DNA of 64,000 nt from Jongsikchunia kroppenstedtii DSM 45133. GTDB lineage: Bacteria > Actinomycetota > Actinomycetes > Mycobacteriales > Mycobacteriaceae. A model generated the notes under the pieces. The model ran no database searches. It worked only from the letters and a program-made list of their open reading frames with translations, and was not told the DNA's origin. A program made the translations under genes and the position numbers. Each line of letters starts with the position of its first letter. Position 1 is the first letter of the stretch. Below, piece after piece: positions 16,781-28,900 of the stretch. The stretch spans positions 1 to 64,000 of the forward strand of contig NZ_AQYG01000038.1 in assembly GCF_000380485.1 (NCBI RefSeq), given 5' to 3'.

Positions 16781-16910
16781 TTCAACTCCTACAGACCTGG
16801 TTGTGGACCTGATCGCGCTGCGATCGGACCCGGGTTGAGTGCGCGGCGGATTTCCGTCCCGACGCGCGCGGCCATGCTGTTCGTGACCGCGCCATCGGCA
16901 CGCGCCACGA

Positions 16911-16951
16911 GCAACCGCTCTATGGTAGGGGAATCCGCAGGTCCGACACAA
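16911..16951 (-). promoter_or_regulatory. SigA-type promoter of the rplN-rpsZ operon
   Basis: On the minus strand a -35 element TTGTGT (16946-16951), an 18-base spacer and a -10 element TACCAT (16922-16927) precede AGAGCGGTTGC (16911-16921). The start region is identical to that of the rpsH promoter, and the spacer shares GACCTGC and GATTC. By eye, 31 of 41 aligned columns match between the two. Confidence 0.65.
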
Positions 16952-17019
16952 ATCGGTGCTCGGCGCGAGCAGTCTCACGGGCATGCGCGGAGCCCGTCCA
17001 GGGTCATAGGTTAGTGTTA

Positions 17020-17039
17020 CCTCACTTGTCACAGTGAGG
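17020..17039 (+). promoter_or_regulatory. Hairpin overlapping the ribosome binding site of the Mtb12-like gene
   Basis: CCTCACT and AGTGAGG form a perfect 7-base stem around a 6-base loop. The 3' arm contains the first part of the GAGGAG Shine-Dalgarno (17036-17041), 5 bases before the ATG. If formed in the mRNA it would partly hide the ribosome binding site; alternatively the palindrome is an operator. Confidence 0.4.
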
Positions 17040-17046
17040 AGATCAC

Positions 17047-17535
17047 ATGAAGTTCCGGAGCGCGATCGCAGCGCTGGCCCTCGCATCGGTCGCCCTGGTC
17101 GGGGTCGCCGCGTGCAGCGACAGCAAGAAGGACGACAACGCGAGCTCGACGTCGACGACATCGAGCGCGCCTGCCTCGGCCTCCAGTGAGGTCGCGACCG
17201 ACCTCACCACCGACCAGGCGACCAAGCTCATCCGTACCGTGCTCGACCCGAAGACCTCGGCGTCCGACAAGTCGGCCGCGATCGATGGCCCGGCCGGCCT
17301 CGGAGAGGCCGCACAGGGTGTCGCCACCGGATTCAATGCCGCTGGCTATACAGCCGACCTCTTCACCGCCACGAAGGTCTCCGGCACCGGCACCGACGCG
17401 GCGCAAGCCACGATCAACGTGAAGGGCCCGCACGGGACCGCTGACATGACCGTCAAGTATGTGAAAAAGGACGGCAACTGGAAGCTGTCGGCCGACGTGC
17501 TTTCCATACTGCAGCAGGCGGCCGGCGGCCACTGA
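17047..17535 (+). CDS. Mtb12-like secreted lipoprotein
   Basis: This 162-residue exported protein has a signal peptide and lipobox (VAAC, C23), a Ser/Thr/Ala-rich linker (residues about 30-50) and a C-terminal domain resembling low-molecular-weight antigen Mtb12/CFP-2 of mycobacteria: [16 protein letters not shown], then [10 protein letters not shown], and the last strand [21 protein letters not shown]. Function of the family is not known; it is surface or culture-filtrate material. It is divergent from rplN and followed by a strong terminator. Confidence 0.78.
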   Translation: MKFRSAIAALALASVALVGVAACSDSKKDDNASSTSTTSSAPASASSEVATDLTTDQATKLIRTVLDPKTSASDKSAAIDGPAGLGEAAQGVATGFNAAGYTADLFTATKVSGTGTDAAQATINVKGPHGTADMTVKYVKKDGNWKLSADVLSILQQAAGGH

Positions 17536-17548
17536 GCCGCACTCAACG

Positions 17549-17586
17549 AACGGCCCGATCCGAGAAATCGCCCGGATCGGGCCGTT
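17549..17586 (+). terminator. Rho-independent terminator after the Mtb12-like gene
   Basis: Perfect 14-base arms (AACGGCCCGATCCG at 17549-17562 and its complement at 17573-17586) enclose a 10-base loop, followed by GTTCGTTTTC. It lies 13 bases after the stop codon. Confidence 0.85.
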
Positions 17587-17789
17587 GTTCGTTTTCGCAC
17601 AGCCTTGCAATGATGCGACTTGAGTCACGTGAATTACCTGCGGTGACACAGCCGCAGCGCTTTCGCAATCGTTTCGGCACCTTTACGGCTTCGAACCGTC
17701 ACCGGTAAACCGGTAGCCTTGCTGAGTCAATTCGCGTACCTAACTATGTGCGCGATTTTGCTTGTTCAGAGAATTCGAGGAGCGCTGTT

Positions 17790-18554
17790 GTGCTGAAGAC
17801 GCGGCTCGCACGCATAGCGATCGCAGCTTTGGCGGCGGCGACCCTGGGCGCCGCCGCCGGCGTCGCGAACGCCGCTCCCGATACCGGCACACTCGCTCTC
17901 CCGACGACACCTGTCGATCCGAATCCGAATACCAACGGAACGTATGTGCATCATGGCGTCGCACGCAACGGATGCCAGCAGATCGGCTATATCGGCGACT
18001 CCCTGAGCGACCAGACAATGGGCGCGTGGATGAACCTCACGCAAGGGCTCAATCTCTACGATTTCAGTTACCGATTGAATGCCTCGATCAACCGCACCAT
18101 CACCTATGCCGGCACCGGATCCGGTAAGGCGGCGGGTTCCGCGGCCGACGTCGCACGCCAGTACAAGGCGGCCGGCGTCGATTGCTATGTGCTGGCGATC
18201 GGTACCAATGATGCCGCGCAGACCAATGGCAACTACAAGGAAATCATCGCCCGCATCGACACCATGATGTCGATCGCGGGGAAAGCGAAAGTCCGCTGGG
18301 TGATGCCGCAGACCATGCTCAAGCCGGGCTGGATCCCCACGCAGTTCAACCCACGTTTTTCCGACGCGAATATGGCGGTATTCCGACAGGCGGTGCTGGC
18401 CAGCGCTAAGAAATATCCCAACCTCACCGTCGACCGGTGGGACCTGGTCAACAAGAACATCGTGGGCTTCTGGTTACCGGACAACATTCACATGCTTGAT
18501 GGCCGCTTCTTCTTCGCGTCCTACATCATCTCGTCGATACTGCACACCCGCTGA
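17790..18554 (+). CDS. Secreted SGNH/GDSL-type hydrolase
   Basis: This 254-residue exported esterase/lipase-like protein has a signal peptide ending near AVANAA (residues 1-29). The mature domain has the SGNH blocks GYIGDSLSD (nucleophile S71), IGTND (N140) and DNIHMLDG (catalytic D231 and H234). Two cysteines (C62, C132) could form a disulfide. GTG 17790 is chosen as start because GAGGAG (17777-17782) lies 7 bases upstream, giving a normal signal peptide; the longer ORF from 17748 would add 14 residues ahead of it. The substrate is unknown. It converges on the NRPS operon across a bidirectional terminator, so a functional link is not indicated. Confidence 0.87.
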   Translation: MLKTRLARIAIAALAAATLGAAAGVANAAPDTGTLALPTTPVDPNPNTNGTYVHHGVARNGCQQIGYIGDSLSDQTMGAWMNLTQGLNLYDFSYRLNASINRTITYAGTGSGKAAGSAADVARQYKAAGVDCYVLAIGTNDAAQTNGNYKEIIARIDTMMSIAGKAKVRWVMPQTMLKPGWIPTQFNPRFSDANMAVFRQAVLASAKKYPNLTVDRWDLVNKNIVGFWLPDNIHMLDGRFFFASYIISSILHTR

Positions 18555-18613
18555 GGCCTCGCCATCTCCGCTCGTCGGTCACCGATGGCTGACCGCCCTG
18601 GCAGCAGCACAGA

Positions 18614-18644
18614 GCAGCGCCTGACCGATTCGGTCAGGCGCTGC
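18614..18644. terminator. Bidirectional terminator between the SGNH gene and mbtH
   Basis: Perfect 14-base arms (GCAGCGCCTGACCG at 18614-18627, complement at 18631-18644) surround a 3-base loop in the 110-base gap between convergent genes. It should end both the SGNH transcript and the NRPS-mbtH transcript. No T tract is present on either side. Confidence 0.7.
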
Positions 18645-18664
18645 CCCGCGGCTTGCGAAGTTTC

Positions 18665-18895
18665 TTATTCGCCCCGGGCGGCCTTGTCGGCCTCCATGGC
18701 GTCGATGAGGCTCTTCGGACGCAGATCAGTCCAGTTCTCCTCGACGTACTTCAGGCAGGCCTCACGGCTGTCCTCGCCGAACACCTTGGTCCAGCCATCG
18801 GGGACGTCGGCGAAGGTCGGCCACAGCGAATGCTGATTCTCGTGATTGACCAGCACGAAGAAACGGCCATCCTCGTCATCAAACGGATTCGTCAT
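18665..18895 (-). CDS. MbtH-like protein
   Basis: This 76-residue MbtH-family partner binds NRPS adenylation domains and supports their folding or activity. The family pattern is complete: [14 protein letters not shown], then [17 protein letters not shown]. It is the last gene of the NRPS operon: its ATG is 4 bases beyond the stop of the thioesterase-bearing NRPS, and the ribosome binding site (AGAGGA) lies within the end of that gene, so translation is coupled. It is probably needed by some or all of the adenylation domains in this locus. Confidence 0.95.
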   Translation of the reverse strand: MTNPFDDEDGRFFVLVNHENQHSLWPTFADVPDGWTKVFGEDSREACLKYVEENWTDLRPKSLIDAMEADKAARGE

Positions 18896-18899
18896 AGTC

Positions 18900-21800
18900 C
18901 TATCCTCTCATGTCGTCCGAGCCGGCCGAACCCGCATCCGCGCCGTCGGCATCGGTCAGCGCGTCTTCGAGCGCCGGACCGATGATCGCCAGCGACTCAG
19001 CATCGGCCATGCCGAGGTGATGAGTCGGTACTTCGATATTACGGATCGCACCGGTCACGTAGCCCACCCAGCCGTCGGCGACCGTGGCCGGATCCTCCTT
19101 GTCCTCGGTAGCAGTGAAGACAAGCAGGTCGCCGCGGAATTCATCCGGCGCGAAGCCCAGCACCACTCGGGTCGAGGTGTCGAAGCTCGTCATCACGCGC
19201 TCCACCTGGTCATCGGCGAGCAGCCCCATACCAGCGATCTGGCTCCGGATGATCTCGGTGACCTCCTGCGACGTCGACGCGTGGACATCGTCACCGAGGT
19301 CGAACAGGTCCCGCCAGCCGCCCAGGACGTCCACGACGACCGAGCCGTCCGACTCCGCACCAGTGTCATCGGCGGCGGTGTCCGATTCCAGCAGTTCGGT
19401 GATGGCCGCGTCATCGCGCGCCTCGTTCTCCGGTCGGGCGTCCATGACGCCGAGGAAGGCGATCTCTTCACCCTCGGCCTGCAGCAGGGTGGCCATCGCC
19501 TGCGCGATCACGCCGCCGACCGACCAGCCGAGGATCCGGTAGGGCCCGTGCGGCGACACCTTGCGGATCTCCGCGACGTAGCGGGCCGCAAGTTCATGCG
19601 CATCGGTGCTGCTGGGCTCGCCGTTGACCACGTGCGGGTCCTGCAGTCCGTAGATCGGCCGATCCGCCAGATACGGCGCGAGGCCGCCGTAGAACCAGGC
19701 CACACCGCCGGCCGGGTGGACGCAGAAGATCGGCGGTCGCGATCCGTCGGCGCGCAGCGCGATGAGCACGTTGTCGACGACACTGTTGCCCTCGGCAACC
19801 TTGCGGGCGAGCCCACGAACGGTGGCGTCATCGAACAGCCAGCCCAGTTCGAGGTCCAGCGCATGCTGGTCGCGCACCCGGGCGACCACCCTCGTCGCCG
19901 ACAGCGAGTTGCCGCCCAGGTCGAAGAACGACTCGATGATGCTCACTCGGCCCAGCCCGAGCACCTCGGCGAACGCCTGCGCGATCGCGCGCTCGACCTC
20001 CGTCTCGGGATCGACGATCTCCTTTGTCGCCGTGCCGAATTCAGGTTTCGGCAGCGCCCGCCGATCCAGCTTTCCGGACGAGTTCAGCGCCAACTCGGCC
20101 AGCGGCATCCACACGGTCGGTACCATGTACGATGGCAGGGCCTGCGCCACGGACGCTTTCACCGCATCCAGGTCGATATCGGCGGGCGTCACATAAGCGA
20201 CCAGGTGTTCACCACCGTCGGCCGACTTCGCTACGGCCGCCGCCGCCTGATGGACCTCCGGCACCGCGGCGAGGACCGTCTCGATCTCCCCCAGCTCCAT
20301 GCGCTGACCGCGCAGCTTGACCTGGAAGTCGGTGCGGCCCAGGTACTCCAGCTCGCCCGCGCCGTTCCAGCGCACCAGGTCGCCGGTGCGATACAACCGG
20401 GCGCCCGGCAGGCCGGAGTACGGGTCGGCCACGAATCGGTCGGCGGTCAGGTCGCCACGTCCCGCGTACCCGCGCGCCAGCTGTGCTCCGCCGAGATACA
20501 ACTCGCCCGGCACTCCGCGCGGGGTCGGCCGCAGCCGCGAATCGAGAACGTAGGTACGGGTATTCGCGACGGGGCCGCCGATCGGAATCGCGACCCCGGC
20601 CGACTCGACAACCTCGTGGGCGGTCACGTCGACCGCCGACTCCGTCGGACCGTACTGGTTGATCAAGGCGACATCGGGCAGCACCGACGCGAGCCGGCCG
20701 GCGACCGCCGGCGTCAACGCCTCGCCGCCACTCAGTACCAGGCGCAGGTTGTCGATGCGGTGCGCACCGCGCTCGACCAGCTCGAGGAAGACCGCGAGGA
20801 GCGAGGGCACGAACTGGACGACCGTCACCCCTTCCCGCTCGATCAGATCCGCCAGATACTCGGGATCGCGATAGCCATCGGGCCGAGAGATGACAGTGCG
20901 CGCGCCGACGACCAACGGCCAGAACAGCTCCCACACCGAGGCGTCGAAGGTGATCGGCGTCTTGGCCAGCACCGTGTGGACCCCGCCGCGGGTGAACAGA
21001 TCCGTGATCCACCGCAACAGGTTCGTCGCGGCCGCATGCGACACCGTGACACCCTTCGGCCGACCGGTCGATCCCGAGGTGAACAGGGTGTACAACGCGT
21101 GGTCGGGCCGCAGCGGCGTGATGCGATCGGCATCCGTGATCGGCGGCACGGCCGCCTCGACAGCCGTCGAGCAGTCGACGGGGACGGCACGTACATCAAG
21201 GGCCGCAAAGGTATCCGCCGACGATGTCGGCGCCACCAGCATCAGTTCGGCGCCCGCCGTGGCGAGCATGTACTCCGCCCGCTCGGCTGGGCCGTTGATG
21301 TCGATCGGCACGTACTGGCCGCCGGCGGCGACGATCGCGTGTATCGCGACGACCATCTCCACGCCGCTGCCGATTCCGACGGCCACCGGCACGTCCGGAC
21401 CGACGCCCAGCGAAATCAGCTCGCGCGCAAGCGTGTTGACCCGATCACCGAACTCCGCATACGACACGGCGCGGCCGTCGAATACGAGCGCCGGGCGACG
21501 CGGTGACCGGGCGATCTGCGCCGCGACGAAATCCGCCACGGTCCCGGCCGGAACATCCCGATGCTCGCCGACCGCCGCCGCGAGCACCTTGAGCTCGGCG
21601 TTCGGCGACATCAGCGGCAGGTCGCCGACCGGGGCATCCACATCGGTCGTCAATTCGTCCAGCAACGTCACGAGACGTTCGGACATCTCCTGCACGGTCG
21701 CGGCATCGAACAGATCGGTGGCGTACGTCGCCAGGCCGGTCCAGGCCTGGCCGACCTCGGCGCTCGACACGCTGATCGACAGGTCCAACTGGGCCGAGAC

Positions 21801-22950
21801 CAGCGGCGGATCCATCGGCGTGACCTGCAGCCCGGCGACCGCGATATCGGCGCCGGCGGCCGACGCCGCGGGATCGAAGGACAGCAGCACCTGTGCCAAC
21901 GGCGAGAACGCGGCAGATCGAACCGGATCCAGCGCCTCGACCACCGACTCGAACGGCACGTCGGCGTGTGCCAGCGCGTCGAGATCGGTCGCCCGCACGT
22001 CGGCCAGCAGGTCGGCGAAGGATCGTCCGCTGTCGACCTGTGCCCGCAGCACCAGGGTGTTCACGAACATGCCGACCAGTGGATCGAGCACCGCCTGGCC
22101 CCGACCGGCGATCGGCGTCGCGACCACGATGTCCGAGGTCGCGGACAGCCGCGCCAGCAGCACCGCCAGCGCGGCATGCACGACCATGAACGGGGTCGCC
22201 CCATGCGCCTGCGCGACCTCGACGATCCGGGCGCCGACCGACGCCGGAATCTCGAACGACACGTTGTCGCCGCGACGCGACGCGACCGCCGGACGCGGGC
22301 GATCGGTCGGCAGTTCGAGCACGTCCGGCAGCCCCGCCAACTGGCCCCGCCAGTAGTCGACCTGACGGCCGACGACCGAGGCCGGGTCGGCCACCGAACC
22401 GAGCACATCGTGTTGCCACAGTGCGTAATCCGCGAACTGCACCGCCAGTGGGGTGTACCCCGGCGCCGTCCCGGCGGCCCGGGCCGCGTAGGCAGTCACG
22501 AGGTCCGTCACCAGGGGCAGCAGCGATTCGCCGTCGGCGCCGATGTGGTGGGTCACGACCACCAGATCGAACTCGTCATCGCCGCGACGCAGCAATCGTA
22601 CCCGCAGCGGCCACTCGGCAGTCACGTCGAAACCCCGTGCCGCCGCATCTAACAAGGCGGCCTCCGCGTCCACCACCTCGAACACGCCACGGCCATCGAT
22701 CTCGTCGACAGCGCCGATCACCTGGGACGGCACCCCGTTCACGGCCGGGAACGACGTCCGCAGCACCTCGTGCCGCGTCAGCACGTCGGCGACCGCGATC
22801 CGCAGCGCGTCGACATCCAGCGCCCCGGACAGCTTCAGCATGGCCGGGATGTTGTAGGTCGGCTGCGTCGGATCGAGGCGGTTGATGAACCACATCCGCT
22901 GCTGCGCGAACGACAACGGGATCCGCTCCGGCCGCGGTGTCACCGCCGTG
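18900..22950 (-). other. NRPS module 12: C(L-donor)-A-T-TE, Gln/Glu-like code
   Basis: C domain [10 protein letters not shown] code D-A-W-Q-L-G-Q-V-D-K resembles the Gln type DAWQFGLIDK. Carrier Ser at 19905-19907. The thioesterase nucleophile Ser is at 19521-19523 in GWSVGG. It releases the finished chain by hydrolysis or cyclization; which one cannot be told. Confidence 0.78.
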
Positions 22951-25900
22951 ATCGGCACAGTCGACGCACCGAAGCCCGGCACCGCTTCGGCCAGCTCACG
23001 CACGCTGGGCGCGTTGAACAGATCGCGGACGGAAACCGTGCGCCCCAATACATCCGACAGCCGCGCGACGACACGCATCGCCGACAACGAATTGCCGCCC
23101 AGATGGAAGAACGACTCGACCGAGCTCACCTGGTCGATGCCCAGCACCGACGCGAACACGGCGGCGATTGTCTCCTCGAGGGCCGAGACTGGCGGAACAT
23201 ATTCCGCGGCAGCCAGACTCGGTGGCGGCAGGTGGCGCCGCGACACCTTACCGGCCGTATTCAGCGGCATCTCGGCCAGCGCGACCCACGCGGTCGGCCG
23301 CATGTACTCGGGCAGCGAGCGCGCCACCGACGCCTTGACGGTATCGAGGTCGACGGTGTCCGGCGACACGTACGCCACCAGCTGCTCCCCCGCCGCGCTC
23401 GGCGCGACGATCGCGGCCGCCAGGATCACACCCGGCGCGGCCGCGAGGACGGTTTCGATCTCGCCCAGCTCGATCCGCTGACCGCGCAGCTTCACCTGGA
23501 AGTCTGTCCGGCCCAGGTACTCCAGCTCACCGGCGCCATTCCACCGGACCAGGTCGCCGGTGCGATAGATGCGGTCACCCGGCGCCCCGTACGGATCGGC
23601 GATGAAGCGTTCGGCCGTCAACGCAGGCTGGGCCGAGTAGCCGCGCGCCAGCTGGATTCCGCCGAGATACAGTTCGCCCGGCATGCCCGGCGGCACTTCA
23701 TGTAGCCGGGAATCCAGCACGAGCGCACTCGTGTTCCACACCGGCTTCCCGATTGGGACGGTGCGGGCAGGCTGCGAAATACGTTGCACCGTCGCGTAGA
23801 TGGTGGCCTCGGTCGGCCCGTACTGATTGTGGATCGGCACATTCGGCAGCAGTGTGCCGATCGCGTGGGCCACGGTCGGCGTCAGCGCCTCGCCACCGGT
23901 ATGCAGGTACCGCAACGACATCCGGCCGAATTCGGCCGGCTCGATGATCTCGGCCATCGCCGCGAGCATCGACGGCACCAGCGTCACCGACGTGATCCCG
24001 TGATCGATCAGCGCCCGCGACACAGCCACCGGGTCGCGATGCTCACCCGGCGGCAGCAAGACCAGGCGGCCGCCGCAGAACACCGGGCGCAGGATCTCCA
24101 GCACCGCCGGATCGAATGTGTACTCCAGCACCTGAAGTACCGCGTCCTGCGCGGTGAACCCGTAGTAGTCCCGGTCGAAGGTCAGGTGCGCAGTCAGCGC
24201 CTGCCGGGACACGGTCACGCCCTTCGGGCGGCCGGTCGAACCCGACGTGAATATCGTGTAGGCGGCGTGCTCGCCGGCGACCGCGCCGCGGCGCTCATCG
24301 TCGGCGACGGCCGGCGTCGCCAAGTCGATATCGGTCCCGGCATCGACCACCAGCACTGCCTGATCGAGTTCGGCGATGCCGTCCGGGATCCCACCCGATC
24401 CGACGAGCACGATCGACAGGTCCGCGGTATCGGCCATGTAGCGCACCCGGTCGGCCGGCGCGGCGGTATCGATCGGCACGAAGGCGCCGCCCGCCGCCAG
24501 CACCGCGTGAATCGCAACGATCATCTCGACCGACCGCGGAATACACACTCCCACAGCGACATCCGGTCCGACGCCGACCGCGATCAGTTCCCGGGCCACC
24601 GTCGCGGCGCGGGCCGCCAGCTCACGATGGTCGACGATGCGGTCACCGGCGACCACCGCCACCGAATCCGGGCTGACGCCCGCTCGGCGCTCGGCGAGGT
24701 CGGTGACGGCGTCGGACGGTACCGCCGCCGCCGTGCCGTGCGACCACGCGTCCACGGTCGCCGCGGTCTGCTCGTCCAGCAACGACAGGTCACCGACCAA
24801 CGTCTCCGGAGCCTCGACAAGGCCACGAAGAACCGCGGTGACCGCGGTCGCGAACGCGCCGATCTCACCGTCATCGAATGCCGCTGGCAGGTACGCCAGT
24901 CGCAGCGAGACCCGTCCATCGGCGACCGACGACGCCAGGTTCAGCGGGTAGTGGGTCGAGTCGCTGACGTCCGCGCCGCGGACGTCGAGCCCGCCGACCG
25001 CAGTGGTGTCGGCTGATTCCAGCGACCTGGTGTCGACGGGATACGACTCGTGCACCGTCAGCGTGTCGAAGGCGATCGGCCGCCCACTGGCGGCGGCGAT
25101 CTCCGGCAACCCGAGGTGCTGGTAGTCCAGCAGCGCGATCTTCTCGGACTGCAGTGTCGCGACGACGTCGCCGAGGCTGGCGTCAGGATCGACGTCGACC
25201 ACCGTCGGCAGAGTGTTGATGAACAGGCCCACCATCGACTCGACGCCGGGCAGGTCCGCGGGCCGGCCGGACACCGTCTCGCCGAAGGTGACCACCCGAT
25301 TGCCGGTCAGCCGCGACAGCAGCACCGCCCAGGCCAGCTGCAGTGCGGTGGCGAGGGTGACGCCGTGGCGGCGGACCGCGGCCTCCAGGTCGGCGCTCAG
25401 CTGTTCGTCGAGCAGCACGATCTGCTCGCGCGGCCGGGTGTCGGCGGTGGCCTCCACGCCGGGTGCGACCAGCGTCGGCCCCTCGACCTGCGACAGCCAC
25501 TGCGACCACGCCTCGAGGCCGGCGCGGTCGTCGACCGCACTGATGTGCCGGAGGAAGTCTTCGAAGTCGCGACCGTCGGCGTTGCCGGTGAAGGTGTCAC
25601 CCGTGGCATACAGGGCCAGTAGATCGGCCAGTACCAGCGGCCCCGACCAGCCGTCGAACAGGATGTGATGATTTGTAATGACAACGTCGGTCTCGTCGCC
25701 ATGGCGGACCACGACCACCCGCAGCAACGGCGGCGCGGCCATGTCGAACGGCTGGGCCTGCTGCTCCTGCGCGAGTTCCTGCACGCGCTGCGCCGCCTCG
25801 GCCGGGTCCAGGCCATCGCCTAGGTCGACGATCTCCCAGCCGGCGCGGGCGCCCGGCGGAATGACTGCGACGACGGCACCGCTCGGCGGTCGCACGAATC

Positions 25901-28900
25901 CGCTCGCCAGCACGCGATGCCGGCGAAGCAGCTCGTCGGCGGCGGTACGCAAACGGTCGAGGTCGACCGCGCCGCCCAGCCGCAGCACGGTCTGCGTGAC
26001 GTAGACGTCGACGGCCTGGTCGTCGGCCAGGGTCGACTGGAAGTACAGCCCGCGCTGCAATGGCGAGAGCGGCCAGATCGCGGCACCCGGGTAGCGCACC
26101 GCGAGGTCGTCCAGGTCGGCCTGGGTGACTCCGGTTCCAGGGACATCCGACGGCGACAGGCCGACATCGGCTCCCGCCGTGACGATCTCGGCGATCGCCG
26201 TCAGCTCGGCGGCCCAGCGATCGGCGAGATCGGCCGCATCCGCGGCCGACATGATCGCCTCGGCATAGCGGAAGTCGGCGGCGATCGAGCGACCGTCGGG
26301 GCCGGCGGTGACGCTGGCGTTGATCGTCAGCGCCGCCATCGCCGGCATCGCGCCCGACACCGAGGACGGCAGAAACGGCGCGTCCGGCGCGGGAAGGAAG
26401 TCGGGGATGACGACGGCGGCGTCGTCGGTGGCCTGCTCGGCCGATGCCGCACCCGCACGATTGCCGAGATAGTTGAACGCGATCGACGGCAACGGCCGGT
26501 CGGCGAGCGTCGATCCCGGCGCATACCGCAGCAGGGAGAAGCCGATTCCGTGATCGGGAATCGACACCCGTTCTTCCTTGGCGGCCTTCACCGCGTGCAC
26601 GGGATCCGCGGTGGGATCGATCAGCATCGGGATCAGGCTGGTGAACCAGCCGACCGTCCGCGACAGGTCCGCACGGCGCGGATTGGGCCCCGTCTCCAGC
26701 ACGTTCTCATGACGGCCATGACCTTCGACGATCACCGACACCGGACGGTCGTCTGCGATACCGCGATCGGCCTGCCACGACCGCACCGCCCGCGCGAGTG
26801 CACCCACCAGAACGTCATTCACGTTGCCGCCGAAGGCCTCCGGGACACCGCTCAACACGGCCTCGGTGGTCTCGGGGGCAACCCGGCCGACGACCGAACC
26901 GACCGCATCGAGCCGGTCCCGCTGCGGATCGAAGTCGGCCCCGAGCGAAGTCGGGTATTGCGGCAACCGCGGAAGCCAGTGCGCGAGCTCGGCTTCGCGT
27001 TCGGTGACGCCCGCGACGACCGCACCCTGCCAGGCCCGCATCGAGGTGAGCTCGGCCCGGATCGCAGGCGTCTGCCCCTGCGCCACCGCGACCCCGGCGG
27101 TCACCAGGTCCTCGATGAGGATCGGCCACGACACGGCATCGACGGCGAGGTGGTGGATCGCGAGCACCAGCCGGGCCGCGTCCGGACCCGCCACGATCGC
27201 TGCCTGCAAGACCCGGCCGGACGCCGGATCGAGCCGACCGAGCGCGCGCCGATGCGCCGACTGAAGTTCGTCGGAAAACGTCTCCGAGCCCGGCGCTGCC
27301 ATGATGAGCGTGCGTTCGATCGCCGCCGGCGCATCGAACGGGACACCGTTCTGCAAGCGCCAGACACCGCCGTCGAACGCGAGGCGCGCGGATAGCATCG
27401 GGTGCGCCGCCACCACGGATTCGAGGATCGGGACCAAGTCATCGACGGTGAGCGCGGCCGGAATCGACAGCACCATGGACTGGTTGAAGTCCGCGAAATC
27501 TTCTGGCCGCTCGCTGGTGTCGACCATCCACGACACGATCGGGGGCAGCACGCAGTCGCCGACTCCCCCGCCCTCAGGTTCGGCGAGCTCTGGAATCGTG
27601 GTCGAGCCGTCCAGCGCGGCAGCGGCCATCGCCCGCACGGTCTTGTGCTCGAAGATGTCGCGCGGGGTCAACGGCAGGCCGGCCGACTTGGCTGCCGACG
27701 CCAGCTGGATCGACATGATCGAGTCGCCGCCGAGGGCGAAGAACGAGTCGGTGACGCTGACCTCTTCGCGGCCCAGCAGCCCGGCGACGATCGTCGCCAA
27801 CGATTCCTCGGCGGCCGTGGCGGGGGCGATCCGGTCGGCGGCCTCGAACACCGGCTCCGGCGCGGGCAGGGCCGCCCGATCAAGCTTGCCGCCGGGCGTC
27901 ACCGGCAGTTCGTCGAGGACCACGATCTGGTGCGGAACCATATGTCCGGCAAGACGATTACCCGCGGCCGCGATCACCGCCGCGACATCGACGGTCGCCC
28001 CGGCCTCCGGCACCACGTAGGCCACCAGCCGCGAACGGCCATTGTCGTCGGCGACACCGAGGACGACCGCGGACGACAGCTCCGACAGATCGGCCAGCAC
28101 GGCCTCGATCTCTCCCAGTTCGATCCGCTGCCCGTTGATCTTGACCTGATGGTCGGCACGCCCGCCGAACTCGAGTTCGCCGTCGCGGGTGACCCGGACG
28201 AGGTCGCCGGTCGCGTACATCCGGCGGCCCGGCACCCCGCTGAACGGGTCGGCCACGAACGCCGACGCGGTCAGCGCCGGCCGACCAAGATATCCGCGGG
28301 CCAGTGAATCGTCGCTGGCCAAATACAATTCGCCGACGACGCCGCGCGGCACCGGATGCAGCCGCGCGTCGAGCACGTAGGCCGCGAAGCCCCGCACTGG
28401 ATGCCCGATCGTGACCGGCCTTCCCACCTCGGATCGACCGGTGCTCGACCAGACCGTCGCCTCGGACGGCCCGTAGAAGTTGAACATGCGCCGGCCGGGT
28501 ACGCCGTCGGCCCACCGCGCGATGAGCTCGGGCGGACAGGCCTCGCCGCCGGTCACCAGGTTGCGGATCGACCGGCCGCGCTCGACCGGGACGGTGCCGA
28601 GGACGGTCGGGGTGATGAGCGTGTCGGTGACCCGATGCCGCTGCAGCACGGCGCCGAGCGCCTCGCCGGCGTAGTCGGTCTGCGGCGCGACCACGAGCGT
28701 GTGGCCGAGCGCGACCGACCACATCATCTCCAGCACCGACGCGTCGAAACTCGGCGACGACACGTGCAGCACGCGGGTGTCGGGCGCCTCGGCCGGCGAA
28801 CCGGTGATCTCCTGCAGCGCATCGACCAGGTTGGCGATGCCCCGGTTGCTCACGCCGACCGCCTTCGGCCGGCCGGTGGATCCGGAGGTGTAGATCAGAT

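Noticed and set aside
17701-17714. ACCGGTAAACCGGT considered as an operator for the SGNH hydrolase gene
   Set aside because: Two copies of a 6-base palindrome are expected often in such GC-rich DNA, and position relative to a promoter is unclear.
18846-21506. Long plus-strand ORF of 886 codons opposite the terminal NRPS
   Set aside because: It is antisense to conserved NRPS domains, rich in Arg/Asp/His/Gly with no recognisable domain, and is a by-product of high GC3 in the real gene. The same holds for 8760-10994, 37094-40018, 46076-47857 and 53759-56353.
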